This document shows, one piece after another, positions 33,416 through 45,994 of a stretch of 64,000 bases of DNA; position 1 is the first letter of the stretch, and each line of letters begins with the position of its first letter. Below the pieces are notes generated by a model. It was not told where the DNA came from and ran no database searches. It saw only the letters and a list, made by a program, of their open reading frames with translations. Made by a program: the position numbers and the translations under genes. The stretch is from Limnanthes douglasii subsp. nivea. Lineage: Eukaryota; Streptophyta; Magnoliopsida; Brassicales; Limnanthaceae. The stretch covers positions 152,521,195 to 152,585,194 of the forward strand of contig JAUPFV010000005.1 in assembly GCA_036936605.1 (NCBI GenBank). The letters are read 5' to 3'.

Positions 33416-35140
33416 TTATGAATGTTTACAAGGTTGAAGAGGAACACCACACAAACCTAAATTATGTCTAAATCCTGAAGCCGGAAAATTAAAATCATGA
33501 GTAGGAATCAGTCCGCTGAGTCGATTTCTCGACACATTAAATTCTCGAAGATTCTTCAGATTGATCACTTCCTTTGGTATAGAACCCTGAAGCTTGTTTC
33601 TCAAAAACAAGACTGTTACTAGTTCACTAGCATTGCCAAGATGAGCTGGAATTTTTCCAGAAAGCAAATTATTTTCCATCTTCAAAACCTGCAATTCACT
33701 AAGTTTACCCAAAGTATCGGGTATTGATCCACCCAGTGGATTGTTTGACAAGGCCAGTGACTTTAAAGAACTCAATGCTTTTTGGTCACCTATTTTGATA
33801 TCAATAGGACCAATGAACATGTTACCAGAAATATCAATAGAGTTGTAGTACCCAAGTGGGTCTTGTGTGTTTTTAGAGAAAATAAAATCGGTTCTACCTG
33901 AAAATTTGTTTGAATGAAGATCAAGATCCGCTAGAAGTGTAAGGTTTTGAAATCCAGAAGGAATTGTGGAGTAAAATCCGTTATTTGATAAGTTAAGGAA
34001 CGAAAGGTTTGTCATGTTTTGAAGCAAATGTGGTAACTTTCCGGTTAATGAATTGCTTGATATATCAAGATATGAAATCGATGTCGAAGTTAATAAGGTC
34101 GGAAAGTTTCCTTTCATCCCGGTTTTCGCTAAGGAAAGTCGAAAAAGATTGAGTTTTGAAAACCAATTTGGTAATGTAGTCAAACCTAGAGGATTATATG
34201 AAAGATCTAAGCTTTGTAAGTTTTGCAAACTAGATAGTTGGTGAGGGATGTGTCCAGATAGTAGGTTTCTCGATAAGTCTAGTGATTGAAGATTCTGTAA
34301 TTTTCCAAAACTGGAAGGGATTTTTCCAGAAAACTGATTGTTAGAGAAGAATAAATCAGTAAGTGTTACTAGATTTCCAATGCTCGAAGGCAAATGGCCA
34401 TTGAATTTATTGTTTTCAAGAATTAGTCTTTGGATTTTCGGTAAATATCCTATTGATGAAGGTAAAAACCCGGTGAATTTGTTTTCGGAAGCTCGGAAAA
34501 AAACAAGAGAAGTGAGATTAGAAATTGAAGAAGGTATTTTTCCAGTGATTTTGTTCTGATGGAGATACAGAAGATTCAACTGAGAAAGTTTGCCAATTGA
34601 AAAAGGAATAGGTCCGGTTATTTGGTTTTCTGATAAATCAAGAACCTTTAGATTCTGAAGCTGTCCGATTCTCGAATGAATACTACCGGACAGACTATTT
34701 TTTGAAAGATCTAATTTTGATAATAGACCCATGTTTCCGATTTGATTCGGAATAGAACCCACAAATTTGTTTCCTGAAAGGCCTAATTCAGACATTGACT
34801 TCATAACACCGAAGACAGAACCAAGAAGAAAACCAGACAGGTTGTTAGCACTTAGATAAAGCCTTTCTAGTTTTTTCAAGCGTTTAAATGATGATGGTAT
34901 TGACCCATTAAGCTGATTTGAATCAAGAAACAAATGCTTGAGTTTTTTTAACCTCCCAAACTCTACCGGGATCGTACCGACCAAGTTTTTCAAATTGCCC
35001 AAGTCAAGAAGTTCAAGAAATGTTAAGTTACCAAGTGATGGAGATAATGCTTGTTTGTCGATTGGATTGCAGCCTTCGCATGATGCTAAAACAGAGAGAA
35101 TGATGATTGCTAGTGAGAAGGTTTTGTTCGGAGTTTCCAT
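33416..35140 (-). CDS. Secreted leucine-rich-repeat protein lacking the N-terminal cap
   Basis: A single-exon gene of 574 aa, intact from ATG to stop. A signal peptide (1-23, ending SVLASCEG) is followed by CNPIDKQAL and then directly by SPSLGNLTF, the first leucine-rich repeat. About 20 repeats of 24 residues (LxxLxLxxNxLxGxIPxxxGxL) run to about residue 555, followed by a C-terminal cap LCGVPLQPC. No transmembrane segment or kinase: a cell-wall or apoplast protein of the polygalacturonase-inhibitor / DRT100-like LRR group. In that family CNPxDKxAL begins a roughly 65-residue LRRNT cap containing CCxxWxGVxC. Here the cap is absent, which I infer to be an in-frame deletion. The repeats have no stop or frameshift. 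It may still be expressed (TATA box at 35193-35201), but fold stability or secretion could be affected. Confidence 0.9.
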   Translation of the reverse strand: METPNKTFSLAIIILSVLASCEGCNPIDKQALSPSLGNLTFLELLDLGNLKNLVGTIPVEFGRLKKLKHLFLDSNQLNGSIPSSFKRLKKLERLYLSANNLSGFLLGSVFGVMKSMSELGLSGNKFVGSIPNQIGNMGLLSKLDLSKNSLSGSIHSRIGQLQNLKVLDLSENQITGPIPFSIGKLSQLNLLYLHQNKITGKIPSSISNLTSLVFFRASENKFTGFLPSSIGYLPKIQRLILENNKFNGHLPSSIGNLVTLTDLFFSNNQFSGKIPSSFGKLQNLQSLDLSRNLLSGHIPHQLSSLQNLQSLDLSYNPLGLTTLPNWFSKLNLFRLSLAKTGMKGNFPTLLTSTSISYLDISSNSLTGKLPHLLQNMTNLSFLNLSNNGFYSTIPSGFQNLTLLADLDLHSNKFSGRTDFIFSKNTQDPLGYYNSIDISGNMFIGPIDIKIGDQKALSSLKSLALSNNPLGGSIPDTLGKLSELQVLKMENNLLSGKIPAHLGNASELVTVLFLRNKLQGSIPKEVINLKNLREFNVSRNRLSGLIPTHDFNFPASGFRHNLGLCGVPLQPCKHS

Positions 35141-35192
35141 AATTTTGGGATTCCGGGTTTTGTTTTGATGAATTTGAGGTTTGGCTAATGTT

Positions 35193-35201
35193 TTTTATAT
35201 A
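35193..35201 (-). promoter_or_regulatory. TATA box of the LRR gene
   Basis: TATATAAAA on the minus strand, about 53 bp upstream of the ATG at 35140, a suitable distance for a short leader. Confidence 0.6.
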
Positions 35202-35769
35202 CTTACGAGAGGATTGTATATTTTAAATTGAGACGAGATGAGTGGAAGTGGTGTGGTTTGCATGTGAGTGCAAGTCGTGCTGTTTACGAATTTCACTTAG
35301 GAATAGTAACAATGTAGAAGAGACATAGGGTAGGCAGTTGAGTAGAATTAAATTGTATTACTAGTATTTATTCAAGATTCGTGTCCATTATGAGACAAGC
35401 TTATACTTTCCGTTAGAGAGTTATTGTTTTGTTGCCCATAAAGTCTTCAGCAGAATTTATTACTATTATGACATACCCCATGACATAGACATGGCCCTTT
35501 ACGTGAGTAACGGCTAGAGAATAGTACTTCTTGATACCACAAGAGTGGTTTTATAGTAATTTTATAACGATTTTAATAAGGTATGCTAAAACTAGTGTTT
35601 TTCATATTCGTAATTGATTATGGGTCATGTGAAACTGTCATACATGTATTATTTGTTTTGGAGGTGGGAGGGTGCAAGTAATTTGGGTTAGGAGGAAAAA
35701 ACCTCTCCTCCAAAAAGAAAATTTAATTGCAAAAATATCTATCCGCTATCTAACATACTGATTGATTAT

Positions 35770-37110
35770 TTGTTAATCACTTTAACTCTTAGAAATTATG
35801 GATGTTTTCAAGGTATTCTTACCGGAAAAGAATTCTTTCGTCTTCATCAAAGCGTTAAAGATAGGAACAAACGCTTCAAAACTCAAAAGTTCAATTTGAA
35901 TGTGAATTTATACTCTTATATGGTCAACAGTAAGCAATATGCATCCTTTAAATCTGCATGTACATATCAAAAGAAAGATCATATATCGTTGCAGTTTGAA
36001 GAAAGTGTTAATGAATATTTAAAATCAACATCAGCATTCACACTTATAGGTAAGTTTAACAAAGCCTTACCGAAGAAGCAAGTTTTGGATAGTTTCTTTG
36101 AGGCTATAAAATTTGAAGGAGACTTCTCTTATGCCAACTCGGACTCAAGGCATCTTTTTTTTATTTCTCCTTGAGGTCCGATCTTTGCAAGATCTGTTCG
36201 AGGCATGTATGGACAATTGGTATCAATTACATGACAATATTGAAGTGGTTACCCAATTTCAATCCAAAAATTGAAAGCTCTATAGTTCTAATATGGATTA
36301 GGTTGGAGACCTTTCCTGAACATTTGTACAATGAGGAATTCATTTACTCATTGGTTTCATCGATAAGATCTCCTATAAAAGTCTGGATTCCTCCAAAGAA
36401 TCATGTGTTGTACAACGCCTCTTATGCGTAGATAGAGCTTGATATCTCTAAAGACCTACAACACCATGTTTGGATAGGTTTTGGCAGCAAAGATGGGGCC
36501 TGGATTCACATAAATTATAAATATGTTCCTAATATTGTAGCCAATATTCTCATGTGGGTCATGATATTAGTGACTGCAAGAAAACTAGAAGCATCTACTA
36601 TTAGCAATATTAATGAAGGAAGTTAGTATATCATCTGTTTGTCAGAAGAATCTACACGATACTCACGATCAGAATAATAGACTTAAGTCTATCATAATAA
36701 TCCCCAATGTTGAAGAAAGCCCTGATGTATACAAAGAGACAAATAATAATAAGAAAAAAGATGAGGTAATACCTGATTGCGAAGAGGCTAGCACAAGAAA
36801 ATCAGATACAGATGGTCTTGAAACCATTAATCCTGAAAGAAAAATAACAAGGATAATGCATAGTAAAGATCATGATCAAGGCAAAAAAGTCAACAAAGGA
36901 AAAATTATTAAAGAAAACAATAGTTTAGTTGGAATAGACACTTGTGAAGGGGAGATCATTGATGCAATCAAATCTACGGATACTGATTACAACCTCTCTT
37001 CACCAATTTTCTCAGAATCTCCTTCCTCTAGATGCCAAACACCTGAAAAAAGATATTATGGAAAGTCTTGCGGCAACCCCAATTCTGAGAATGAAAGTAA
37101 TAGACACTAA
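35770..37110 (+). pseudogene. LINE ORF1-like protein (DUF4283)
   Basis: A DUF4283-type domain (STSAFTLIGKFNKALPKKQV, then FEAIKFEGDFSYAN at about 36020-36160) is followed after a frameshift by VLIWIRLETFPEHLYNEEF, the typical second half, and a degraded knuckle region (about 36470-36590, cysteines partly lost). The 165-codon open tail 36613-37110 is hydrophilic, asparagine- and lysine-rich, and ends near the ORF2 start, as in intact LINEs. It would bind element RNA; dead in this copy. Confidence 0.7.
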
Positions 37111-37229
37111 TTTTCAAATGATATTAAACAAGAAGCTAAAATGGCCATGAACAATAAAAGATCTAAGCCTTTAATTGTTAAATCTCTACAATATTCAAAG
37201 ATCAAAAGAAAATATTTCAAAAGCCCTCA

Positions 37230-40200
37230 ATGATCAAGGCTCTATGCTGGAATATACGGGGTAATGGTAATCAATTTTCCGTGAGAAAACTAAAATCTAT
37301 AGTAAGGAAAAAGAACATCAAAATTTTACTTATTCAAGAGCCAATGGTTAACAGCTCTTGCCTAACTAATATTGCTTCTAAATTGCACTTTTCTAATCAC
37401 TTTGCAAACATATCTAATAAGATATGGTTATTGTTGGATTAGATCTTACAAATTAATGGTATTACTGATAATATGCAGTTTATGCATATGACTGTTAAGC
37501 ATACTAACGTTGATAAATATTTTTTCATTACTTGTGTTTATGCTAAGTGCCAGAGACTTCAGAGATTAGAGCTGTGGGACGCTCTTCGCTCCATATCTGC
37601 CAAAATAAGGAGTGATTAATATTGGAGGACTTTAACATAATAAGTTCTCTAATGGAACAAACATTAACTATTGTAATCGTAGTTTTTTTTTATTTTAATG
37701 AAATGATTAAAGATTGTTTCTTGGAAGATGCAGGTGTTTCAGGTACAAAATTTACGTGGACTAATAAAACAAAATGGAAGTGTCTTGATCGTGTACTATA
37801 TAATCAAGACTGGATAGATTATTTTCTTGAGACTAAAGTCTTACACATGGCACGTACTTGTTCAGATCATACACCTATGTGTACATCAATTACTAAAGAC
37901 AGAATTCATCCTGTTAAAAATTTTAAATTCCTAAACATGTGGACAATGGATAAAAAATTCCTTACCTTTGTGGAAGCCAAATAGAATGAATTGATGGAAG
38001 GCCCTCCTTTTTTTATTTTCTGGAATAAAATCAAAAGGTTAAAAATGACACTAAAAGAGTGGAACAAATAGTACTTTGGGAATATATTTGACAAGGTATT
38101 AGAAACAGAAGAAAAAATCATAGTATGTGAAGTTGTTTACCTTCAATTAAGCAGTAACGAGGATAAGTCTGATCTCTCGAAATCAAACGTTGAGCATCTT
38201 CTGGCCCTCACAATTGAGGAGAAATACTGGAAGCAGAAGTGTTACACTACCCGGTTACATGATGGGGACAAAAACACAAAACTCTATCACACTTATGTAA
38301 ATAAAATGAGAATGAAAAGTAGGATCACTAGTATTAAAATCAACAATAACTGTGTAACTGATGAAGACTATCAACAACTCAATTTTATCTTATTTTCAGA
38401 ACAACCTATCCTCTTTATCTTATACTAACTTGGATCAGGAGAAACAATATATGAATCATATTATGTTTAATGTCATCTTTAATGTAATTAATGTTGCAGA
38501 TAATGAAGTTTTACTTGCTAGTCCTACAGAACAAGAAGTTTGAGGAATCATTCAAAGCCTAAAGTCATCTAGCGCTCCATGCATGGATGGATTTAATATG
38601 TGTTTCTTTACTACATGTTGGAATATTATAAAAGATGATCTATGGTGTGCCTTAAAATCATTCATGGAAGGTCACACGATCCCTAAAAGAATATTGGTGA
38701 CAGGTATTTGTCTAATACCTAAGGTGGATAACCCTTCATATTGGAATCAATTTAGGCCAATTAGTTTATGTACACTAATGAATAGGATTATGTCTAAACT
38801 GATCAATAATAGGTTGTTCTCTCTTCTACCTAAACTAATTTCTAAGGTACAAGGTGCTTATGTTAAGGATACACTAATTCATGATAATATATTAATAGCC
38901 AAAAAACTAATACATGACCTCAATAGAATAACAAAAACATGTAATATAGTTATAAAAGTTGACATGTCAAAGGGTTTTGACAATCTCTCACACAGTTTCA
39001 TTTTGACATTTCTTAAGACCTATGGTTTTAATTACAAAGTTATTAAACTAGTGAAAAACTGATAAAGTCAGTCTTTGTTTCTATTATCATCAATGGAAAA
39101 GCTATAGGTTATCTTCAAACTAAAAAAAGAATTAGACAATGGGACCATTTGTCCCCTATTCTATTCATTTTATCTGAAGAAGTGCTTCTAAAGGGTTTAC
39201 TCAACCTATTTGTTTCAAATAAAAATATCAAGTATTCTAGTAGAAGTAAACTAATTATACCATGTTTATCATTTGCTGATGATCTATTAATATTTACTAA
39301 TGGCCCAACTTCTTTTATGAAGACAATTGGAAATTTTTTTACACAATTATCAAGTCATTTTTGGTCAATCTCTCAATAAGGATAAAACGGGTATCATCAC
39401 ATCTCAAAAGTTCCCTCAAACCAAACTCAAAGCTCTCTCTATTCAATCTAGTTTCACAACCAGCAATTTACCTACAACATACCTTCGAATTACCCTAAGT
39501 CTTCATAACAAGTCTTCTAACTTCTATCCTCTTTTGGACAAAATAAGAGAGAATTTCTCTGATTGGGAAGACAAAAAAATTTCCTAATATGGTAGACTTA
39601 TTCTAATTAAGTCAGACATAATGTGTATCCCTATGTATTGGCTCTAAAGCTGCTGGATTCCTAGCCCAATTATATTTAAAATAGAAAGGCTCTTTAATAG
39701 ATTTTTGTGGGGCTCTAACATTGAGGCTAATAGGCTTCACTGGTCATCTTGGACTGCTATATGCAAGCCTTTTGGTAATGGTGGACCAAACCTAAATAGT
39801 CTACTGAATATATAATGATATTTTTATGTAAATTATGGGTAAGGTTCAGAGAGAATACCTCTCTTTGGGAAAAACTGTTACACAACATTTATTATAAAAG
39901 TAACCACCATCTTCAATTAAACTATCGTAAAGAAATGTCTCATATATAGAGAAGGCTCGCAAGGATAAAAGAATTTGCAAAAAAAAACATCAAGTGCATC
40001 CTAGGCAAAGGCAATATGGACATATGGCTAGATAATTGGTTTGATAAGTCTCTTTTAATCTCTCTTAACTGAGATTCTTATAACTCTTGGTTTAAGGAAT
40101 TGAAGGTTAACTCTCTATGGGAAAATGAGGCATGGAATCTAGATAAGCTAAATTCTATTTTCAGTGAATCTAATATTAATATTATCTCTAAACTAAGTAT

Positions 40201-41240
40201 CTATGAACACTTTGGGGATTCTATCTACTGGATCCCAGTTAAGAATGGAAGGTTTATCATCAAGGAAACATTAAAAGCTATTAGCCTTTTTCCTAACAAA
40301 TCTTCTCTATATAAGAAGAATTGGAACCAAATAACTCCTACTAAATTCTCTATCCTAGTTTGGAGACTTATGGAGGAAAAACTACTTGTTGACTCAATCT
40401 TACAAAAGAGACATCTTATTATAATCTCTAAGTGTCAGTTTTGTCTATGCCTAGAAACTAAAGACCACTTATTTGTGTCTTGTCATTTTGCATGGAAAAT
40501 ATGGTCCTATTTTGCAGGTATTCTAAGGGTTGACATTAGGAGATTTATGAAATTTAAGCATATGCTGCATAGCTTGTTCTGTCATCACCTAATAAAATCC
40601 ACGTTAAGACTATTATACTTATCATAGCCTGATGGGCAATATGGAAACAAAGAAATAAATCTAAGATGTTGGGAGATTCTTATTGTCTCATGTCTACTAT
40701 CAACTACATCACTCACATTTTAAATGGCATGGACCAATCTACTTTTTTCAAACATAAACATTGGAAAAATAATGAGGATGCAGCTACAATCCTAGGATGC
40801 TACAATCATTTAAAGACAAAAAAGAAATCATTTATATGTCTTGGTCTCCCCCAATACCATGAAGATATAAACTTAACTCTGGCGCTTGTTGTTTGAGCTT
40901 TGTCAATCAAATGGGGCTATCATCATCAAAGATAGCCTTGGCTCCATCATCAATACCTATAGAAATAATTATGGGAGACTTTCCTCGATAAACGCTGTGG
41001 CTCATGCCCTCTATAACAGCCTGCAAATATGTAAGATAATGGGGTTAACGAAAGTTTATGATTCTGAAACTCTAGTCAGTCTCATTTCATTTATTCTCTA
41101 CCCAAAACGTTTAGAATAAATTTTGAAAAGAATAAGGAGCTTAAGTTTTCCAAAAATTTCCTTGCAACACATCTTTAGAGAGCAAAATTGAGCAGCTGAC
41201 TGGCTTTCTCAATGGACTCTTCGTTGTAAGATGAAATTGA
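37230..41240 (+). pseudogene. LINE ORF2: endonuclease, reverse transcriptase, RNase H
   Basis: Endonuclease: ALCWNIRGNGNQFSVRKLK at 37236, LLIQEPMV, EDFNIISSLMEQ at 37622, TWTNKTKWKCLDRVLYN, and CSDHTP at about 37860. Reverse transcriptase: NQFRPISLCTLMNRIMSKLI at about 38748, QGAYVKDTLIHDNIL, IVIKVDMSKGFDNL, and the catalytic FADDLL near 39272, still intact. Zinc region: IYWIPVKNGRFIIKE, FSILVWRLMEEKLL, CQFCLCLETKDHLFVSCHFA at about 40436. RNase H: IIKDSLGSIINTYRNNYGRL at about 40920. Read in about ten pieces over three frames. Plant L1 elements of this type carry the terminal RNase H. Confidence 0.85.
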
Positions 41241-41867
41241 TTTTAAAACTTTTAAAATTCATCCATATTTAGAATCCATTACATTCTTAGAAAGCCTACA
41301 TGTAGGCTATATCAGAACGGAATGACTTCTGATTGTTGTGTTTTTAAGATTAAGAATGTGGCCAAAAGAAAATACATGTAGATTGTGTGCCATAAAATAT
41401 TGATGGAATGTGAGAGCTTATGAAAGGAAATTCTATTTGTTCAGCCTTGAAATCTATGAGTACCTGACATTTATCACATCATCAATTTGAAGAGTTACGA
41501 TTAATGAGTTAACTCAAGAATCAATTGAAAGATTCAGTAAAAATCCTTACACTATGACTATAAATTGAGCCGACTAAGAGAGTTGAAAAGCCAGTGTAAG
41601 AGATCACAGAATCCAAGTAGCATCTTAAAGATAAGCCAACTCTAATGATGCAAAAGCCATGAAGAAATCAGAATATAGTGTTGTTCTACCTTAGAAACTA
41701 GGAGGTAACCGTACCTACTAAATCATCTTTCTCTAAAGATTGATTTCACTGAGGGTGACATTCTCCTTAGTTAAGAGGTAGTTTTACATCCTCAAACTGG
41801 TTTCACTTCCATCTGGTTCCACAAATATGAAATTGAAATTGAAGATCCCTACATGCATTTCCATCAT

Positions 41868-42205
41868 TGTACAACTTTGGACCTACATGAAATAGCAAGA
41901 GCTATTGTCCCTTCATGGCTTTCTAAATGACTATTTCAAAGAATCGAAAAAAAAAGCTACCTAAACGACAAAATACTATAATGTCATCATTGGTAAACTA
42001 CTCAGAGGGCGACATTATTTTAGTTTCATCTTATTCTACGAGTATGGAATTTGCTGTGAAGATCATTGCATACATTATGCATCAGTATACAACTTTGGAC
42101 CTACATCAAATCACAAGAGTTAATGTCCTTTTTTGACTTTCTAAATGACTATTTCTTAGAATCGGAAGAAGAGTTACCGGAATGACGAAGTATTGCAATG
42201 TCATC
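41868..42205. repeat. Diverged tandem duplication, about 120 bp, period about 220 bp
   Basis: Two stretches share TACAACTTTGGACCTACAT, CTTTCTAAATGACTATTTC and TATAATGTCATC / TTGCAATGTCATC. The surrounding region 41331-42700 has no recognised gene; it contains short broken open frames only. Confidence 0.7.
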
Positions 42206-43057
42206 GTAAAAGCTTAGAAAGAGACTACCAATCTTCACTGTAATAGTTGTCTTCAAAAGCCCTTAAGGTGTAAATCTCTATTAGACTGGAAAAGACAGAC
42301 AATGAGCAAAAAGAGGAGGAGGATTGGAGCTGCGACAGAATTTAGGGTTTGCCCCTCTTTTGAGTGTAAGGTCTAGATAAGGTTACAGCTGGAAGATGGA
42401 CATTAAGCCATTTTCGGTTTACAAGTGCTAGCCTCTAGGGCCAAAATTATTTTCTATTAAATAAAAGTCCCTTAAATTATAAAAATATATATTACGTGTT
42501 TTGCGAAATGTTGTTTTCGTCATCATATGTCAAATATTTGTAAAGAATTTATCAAAATTCGCCAAAATTCTTCATGAGATGTATTTTTAAGTTTCTACAA
42601 GATGAGACATTTCTTTGTTGTCGGTTTGTTGGACGGATTTGTAAGTATCTCGTGAATGGAAGATTGTAAATTTTCATATCACTATAGAGCACTTTGTTAG
42701 AAACTACATCGTAACATATCCTCTAATCAAAGAAATACTACCTATATATTCCAGTAACACACTATTATCATGGGTGTTGTGGATTTTGAATAGATCTTTA
42801 GTCTTTTATCGTTCATTGTCACGTACGAGATTGTCAAGTTCATATATAGATAATAGATAACATAATATCTTTTGAGTAAATACATCATTTTGTAACATAT
42901 AACGATCGAAGCGAAAGATTTTTGAAAATTTATATATTGGTGCATGCTTAATGAGATGTTTGACTATTGTTGATAAAAATTTTAATTAATAGATTATCGA
43001 ATAAATAAATAAAATACAAATTGGACAAATAGATGAAAATTATTTATTCAGATATTC
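42206..43057. other. No gene recognised
   Basis: AT-rich intergenic sequence without supported coding, repeat or RNA features. Confidence 0.6.
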
Positions 43058-43151
43058 ATGTTGATATGGGATCAAATTCGGATTTAGTGAAATACTAAAT
43101 CGAAATGTTGATATGGGATCAAATTCGGATTTAGTGAAATACTAAATCGAA
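43058..43151. repeat. 47-bp tandem duplication
   Basis: Two identical units of 47 bp starting ATGTTGATATGGGATCAAAT, followed by the first bases of a third. Confidence 0.95.
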
Positions 43152-44649
43152 ATGTTGTTATTTAAAATTAAAAGTAAAATTTATAAACTAATTTGTGAAT
43201 AGATAATTACTAGTTTACATAGAGGTAACAATAACAAAATTAAAAATACAAATGCAATTGAGCTTTAGGTTAAAATTCTTACTTCATGTCGTTCATAAAA
43301 GAGGAGCTCAAGTGTATTATTCTTTCGCTATTAGATAACAGTACATACTTAGTGTCTTTGACTAAAATATATAGACCTAGATTCTTCTCTTCCTTTTCTT
43401 TGATCAAGAATAGTAGAATAAGTTATACAACAATTAATAATAAAAAAATCAAAGGAATCAAATTAAAACAAATTCAAATTTATCCTGTAAAAACATTTCA
43501 GTTAGATATTAAATTAAATTTATCAGAGATTATAACCGATACTAGGGACGTTAGATGGGGCATGGTATTCGGATTCGGTGATAACTTACGTAACAAGTCC
43601 ATAAATTTATGATAAAATAAAAACTCGTCTGCACAATAGCTTAAAAACTATAAATATTTGGCTCAATTTTTAAAACCTCTTGTAAAATTGATATTTTGAT
43701 ATTTATATTGATATTTAATCATGGTACAAATATATTATAAAAATATATAATTTATATAAGTAAAATTTTATAATTTTGTATTAATTTTGAAATTAACTAT
43801 TATTATATAATTACGAAGACATATTAAAATTTGTAGCTCGATAAAAATTATTTGATATTACGTCGGTTCCTTCCTCTTTTTAACATTTTTCTTTTTGCTG
43901 TTTATATACATGCACATTAACATCTATGATGTTTGTCTTTTCTGTTTCATGTGTAGGCGAAAGTCTCTTTTTATAAGCCAAGCAAAATTATCCAAGTCAT
44001 TTGGTTCTTTGGTTTAGCATATATTTGTGTTGCTAACGATTTAAATATTTACACACATCCCTTAAATACTTATCTAATTTGGTTATGACCGGTAATATAT
44101 ATATATAGTCCATGAAGTATTAATTTTAGTGGTAGATAGTTTTTAGATTTTTAAATATTCGGTGGGTTTAGTTTGGATAAAGTTAGTCTTCATGTCTATT
44201 GACTGTCACGTGATACCATATTCAAGAAAAACTTGTTTCACTAATGACTTCTCAATTTTAATTACGATTTTAACTTTTGATCAAATGACTTGTTGTTGTG
44301 AGGGAGACTTATGTAGATATTTATCTACCGTGACACCAATAAATGAATTAAACATATCTTTAATTATTTATACTAAGTGACTTTATTAATTCATTACAAA
44401 AACATTATTTCTTTGTCTCCAATACATTCATTCCTGCTGAGTACAAAAATGACTATTGAATCAAGAGAATGATTGAGAGACAAAATCACCAACCTTTTAT
44501 ATGCTCAAAAGTTTCCATAAGTTTTATTTTTTTCAATTAGACCTTAGTCTTTTGATTTCAAAACTAGTCGTTTATCAAACACAACTAATACCACTGGATT
44601 AACTATGTTAGATCTGAACGGATTTTCACTTCCGCTGAAGCATGTGAGG
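43152..44649. other. No gene recognised
   Basis: AT-rich DNA. The 108-codon open stretch 43286-43612 is isolated, of low complexity (Lys/Ile/Asn-rich) and matches nothing I know, so no gene is called. Confidence 0.5.
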
Positions 44650-44695
44650 GTCGAATACTAAAGAAGAATGTCAGCGTCGAATACTAAAGAAGAAT
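44650..44695. repeat. Short tandem duplication, period 26 bp
   Basis: GTCGAATACTAAAGAAGAAT occurs twice, at 44650 and 44676, close to the left end of the copia element. Confidence 0.9.
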
Positions 44696-44754
44696 AAACT
44701 GATGGGACAAGTAAGCGAGAGAAAATAAATGGACTATTTCTTGAAGAATATGTT

Positions 44755-45106
44755 TGTTGAGAATGAGTCGAATAATTCATTAACAGTGTACGGTGTTTGA
44801 TGGTACAGTTTTGTGTCATTGATAGTGTAAATGGATAGAGTGTTATATAGTTCTTTGTATATGAGCCTATTAGGCTCATTCTCTAGTAAGTCTATGTATT
44901 CCCTATAAATAGATTACTAGGATTACACAAAACAATATCCGGAAATCTGTAACCCTATTCTATCATAGTGAAACACTTTTTTCTAGCGGCACCCATAGAC
45001 GTGGACAATTGTCGAACCATGTTAAATCCTAAGTTCTTTTCTTTTATGCCTTTTATTTTGTTTCGTGCTTGAGCATTGGTGATACATTGCATAGTAAATC
45101 CTAACA
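44755..45106 (+). repeat. 5' LTR of copia-3
   Basis: TG...CA termini. Contains CCTATAAATAGATTAC (TATA-like, about 44910). Followed by ATTGGTATCAAAGC, the primer-binding site. Confidence 0.9.
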
Positions 45107-45107
45107 A

Positions 45108-45121
45108 TTGGTATCAAAGCT
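45108..45121 (+). other. Primer-binding site of copia-3
   Basis: TTGGTATCAAAGCT, initiator tRNA-Met type, one base after the LTR. Confidence 0.8.
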
Positions 45122-45144
45122 AGGTTTTGAAATTAGGGTTTCAT

Positions 45145-45935
45145 AATGGCGTCTATATAAACAAAATACAAGATTGAAAATTTGATTGGGGGAGGGGGGG
45201 GTCCATTTTTGCATTATGAAAGATTAAACTGAAATATTCATTAGTACTGCAAGAGTTGTGGAAGGCTACGAAGAATAAGTTACCAGAAGATATAAAAAAA
45301 GAGGAGAAGCGAGATCTTCAAAAAAGGGCTTTATGCTGGATTCTAATGATTGTAAAAGACAACGTTCTTCACGAGATTAGTGGTGAGAAGACTATTGTCT
45401 GCGCATAGAAGAAGTTATGAGAAATTTACTCAAAGAAATCAGTGGTGAATCGGTTATACTTGAAGAAACACTTGTATGATTTCAGATTAAATGAAGGTAT
45501 GTCCGTAACTGAACACTTAGACAATTTTAAATCAATTATAATCGACTTTAAGAACATTGATATCAACATTGATGATGAGGATGAAGTTTTGTTTATCTTG
45601 AATTGTTACCAGCTTCCTATGAAAACTTCGTAGATACCATAATTTTTGGTAATGATAGGTTATCGCTAGCAAATGTCAAAGGGTCTCTAAAATTAAAAGA
45701 GTTGAGATAGTTGAAACCATAAATTAGGCGGAAGGGAAAGGTTTTATGACTAGGGGAAGATCTAGAAGCAAAATGATTTCTTCAAAAAGGAAGAACTGGA
45801 TATTCAAATAAAAATTAAAGAACTCAAACTGTTATAAATATGGTGAGCAGGGTCATTATAGGAGAGATTGTCTCAAACTGAATGGTAAGATGGGAAATCA
45901 AAAGGAAAATGAAGCAAGCATTGCTGAAGGCGTGA
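45145..45935 (+). pseudogene. copia-3 gag
   Basis: Reads LKYSLVLQELWKATKNKLPE, KRALCWILMIVKDNVLHEIS and LYLKKHLYDFRLNEGMSVTE-like blocks of a copia capsid protein. The knuckle near 45828 reads CYKYGEQGHYRRDC, in which the second metal cysteine is changed to Tyr. Stops and frameshifts are frequent. A poly-G run (45188-45200) lies near the start. Confidence 0.75.
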
Positions 45936-45994
45936 GCAATTTTTATGACAATGAAAATAGTGGTAGAAAAGATATATTATCTATGAGTTCAGAT

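Larger units (their letters stand above)
35770..41330 (+). mobile_element. Near-complete LINE (L1-type with RNase H), decayed
   Basis: All parts of a plant L1-type LINE occur in order: ORF1-like protein, endonuclease, reverse transcriptase, RVT-type zinc region and RNase H, over about 5.5 kb. Dozens of stops and frameshifts make it inactive. The limits are approximate: similarity starts near 35770, and the RNase H end lies near 41240. Neither a clear poly(A) tail nor a target duplication was found. Same family as the fragment at 1-2065. Confidence 0.85.

Noticed and set aside
43286..43612. 108-codon open frame
   Set aside because: Lys/Ile/Asn-rich reading of AT-rich DNA, no homology recognised and no flanking gene signals.
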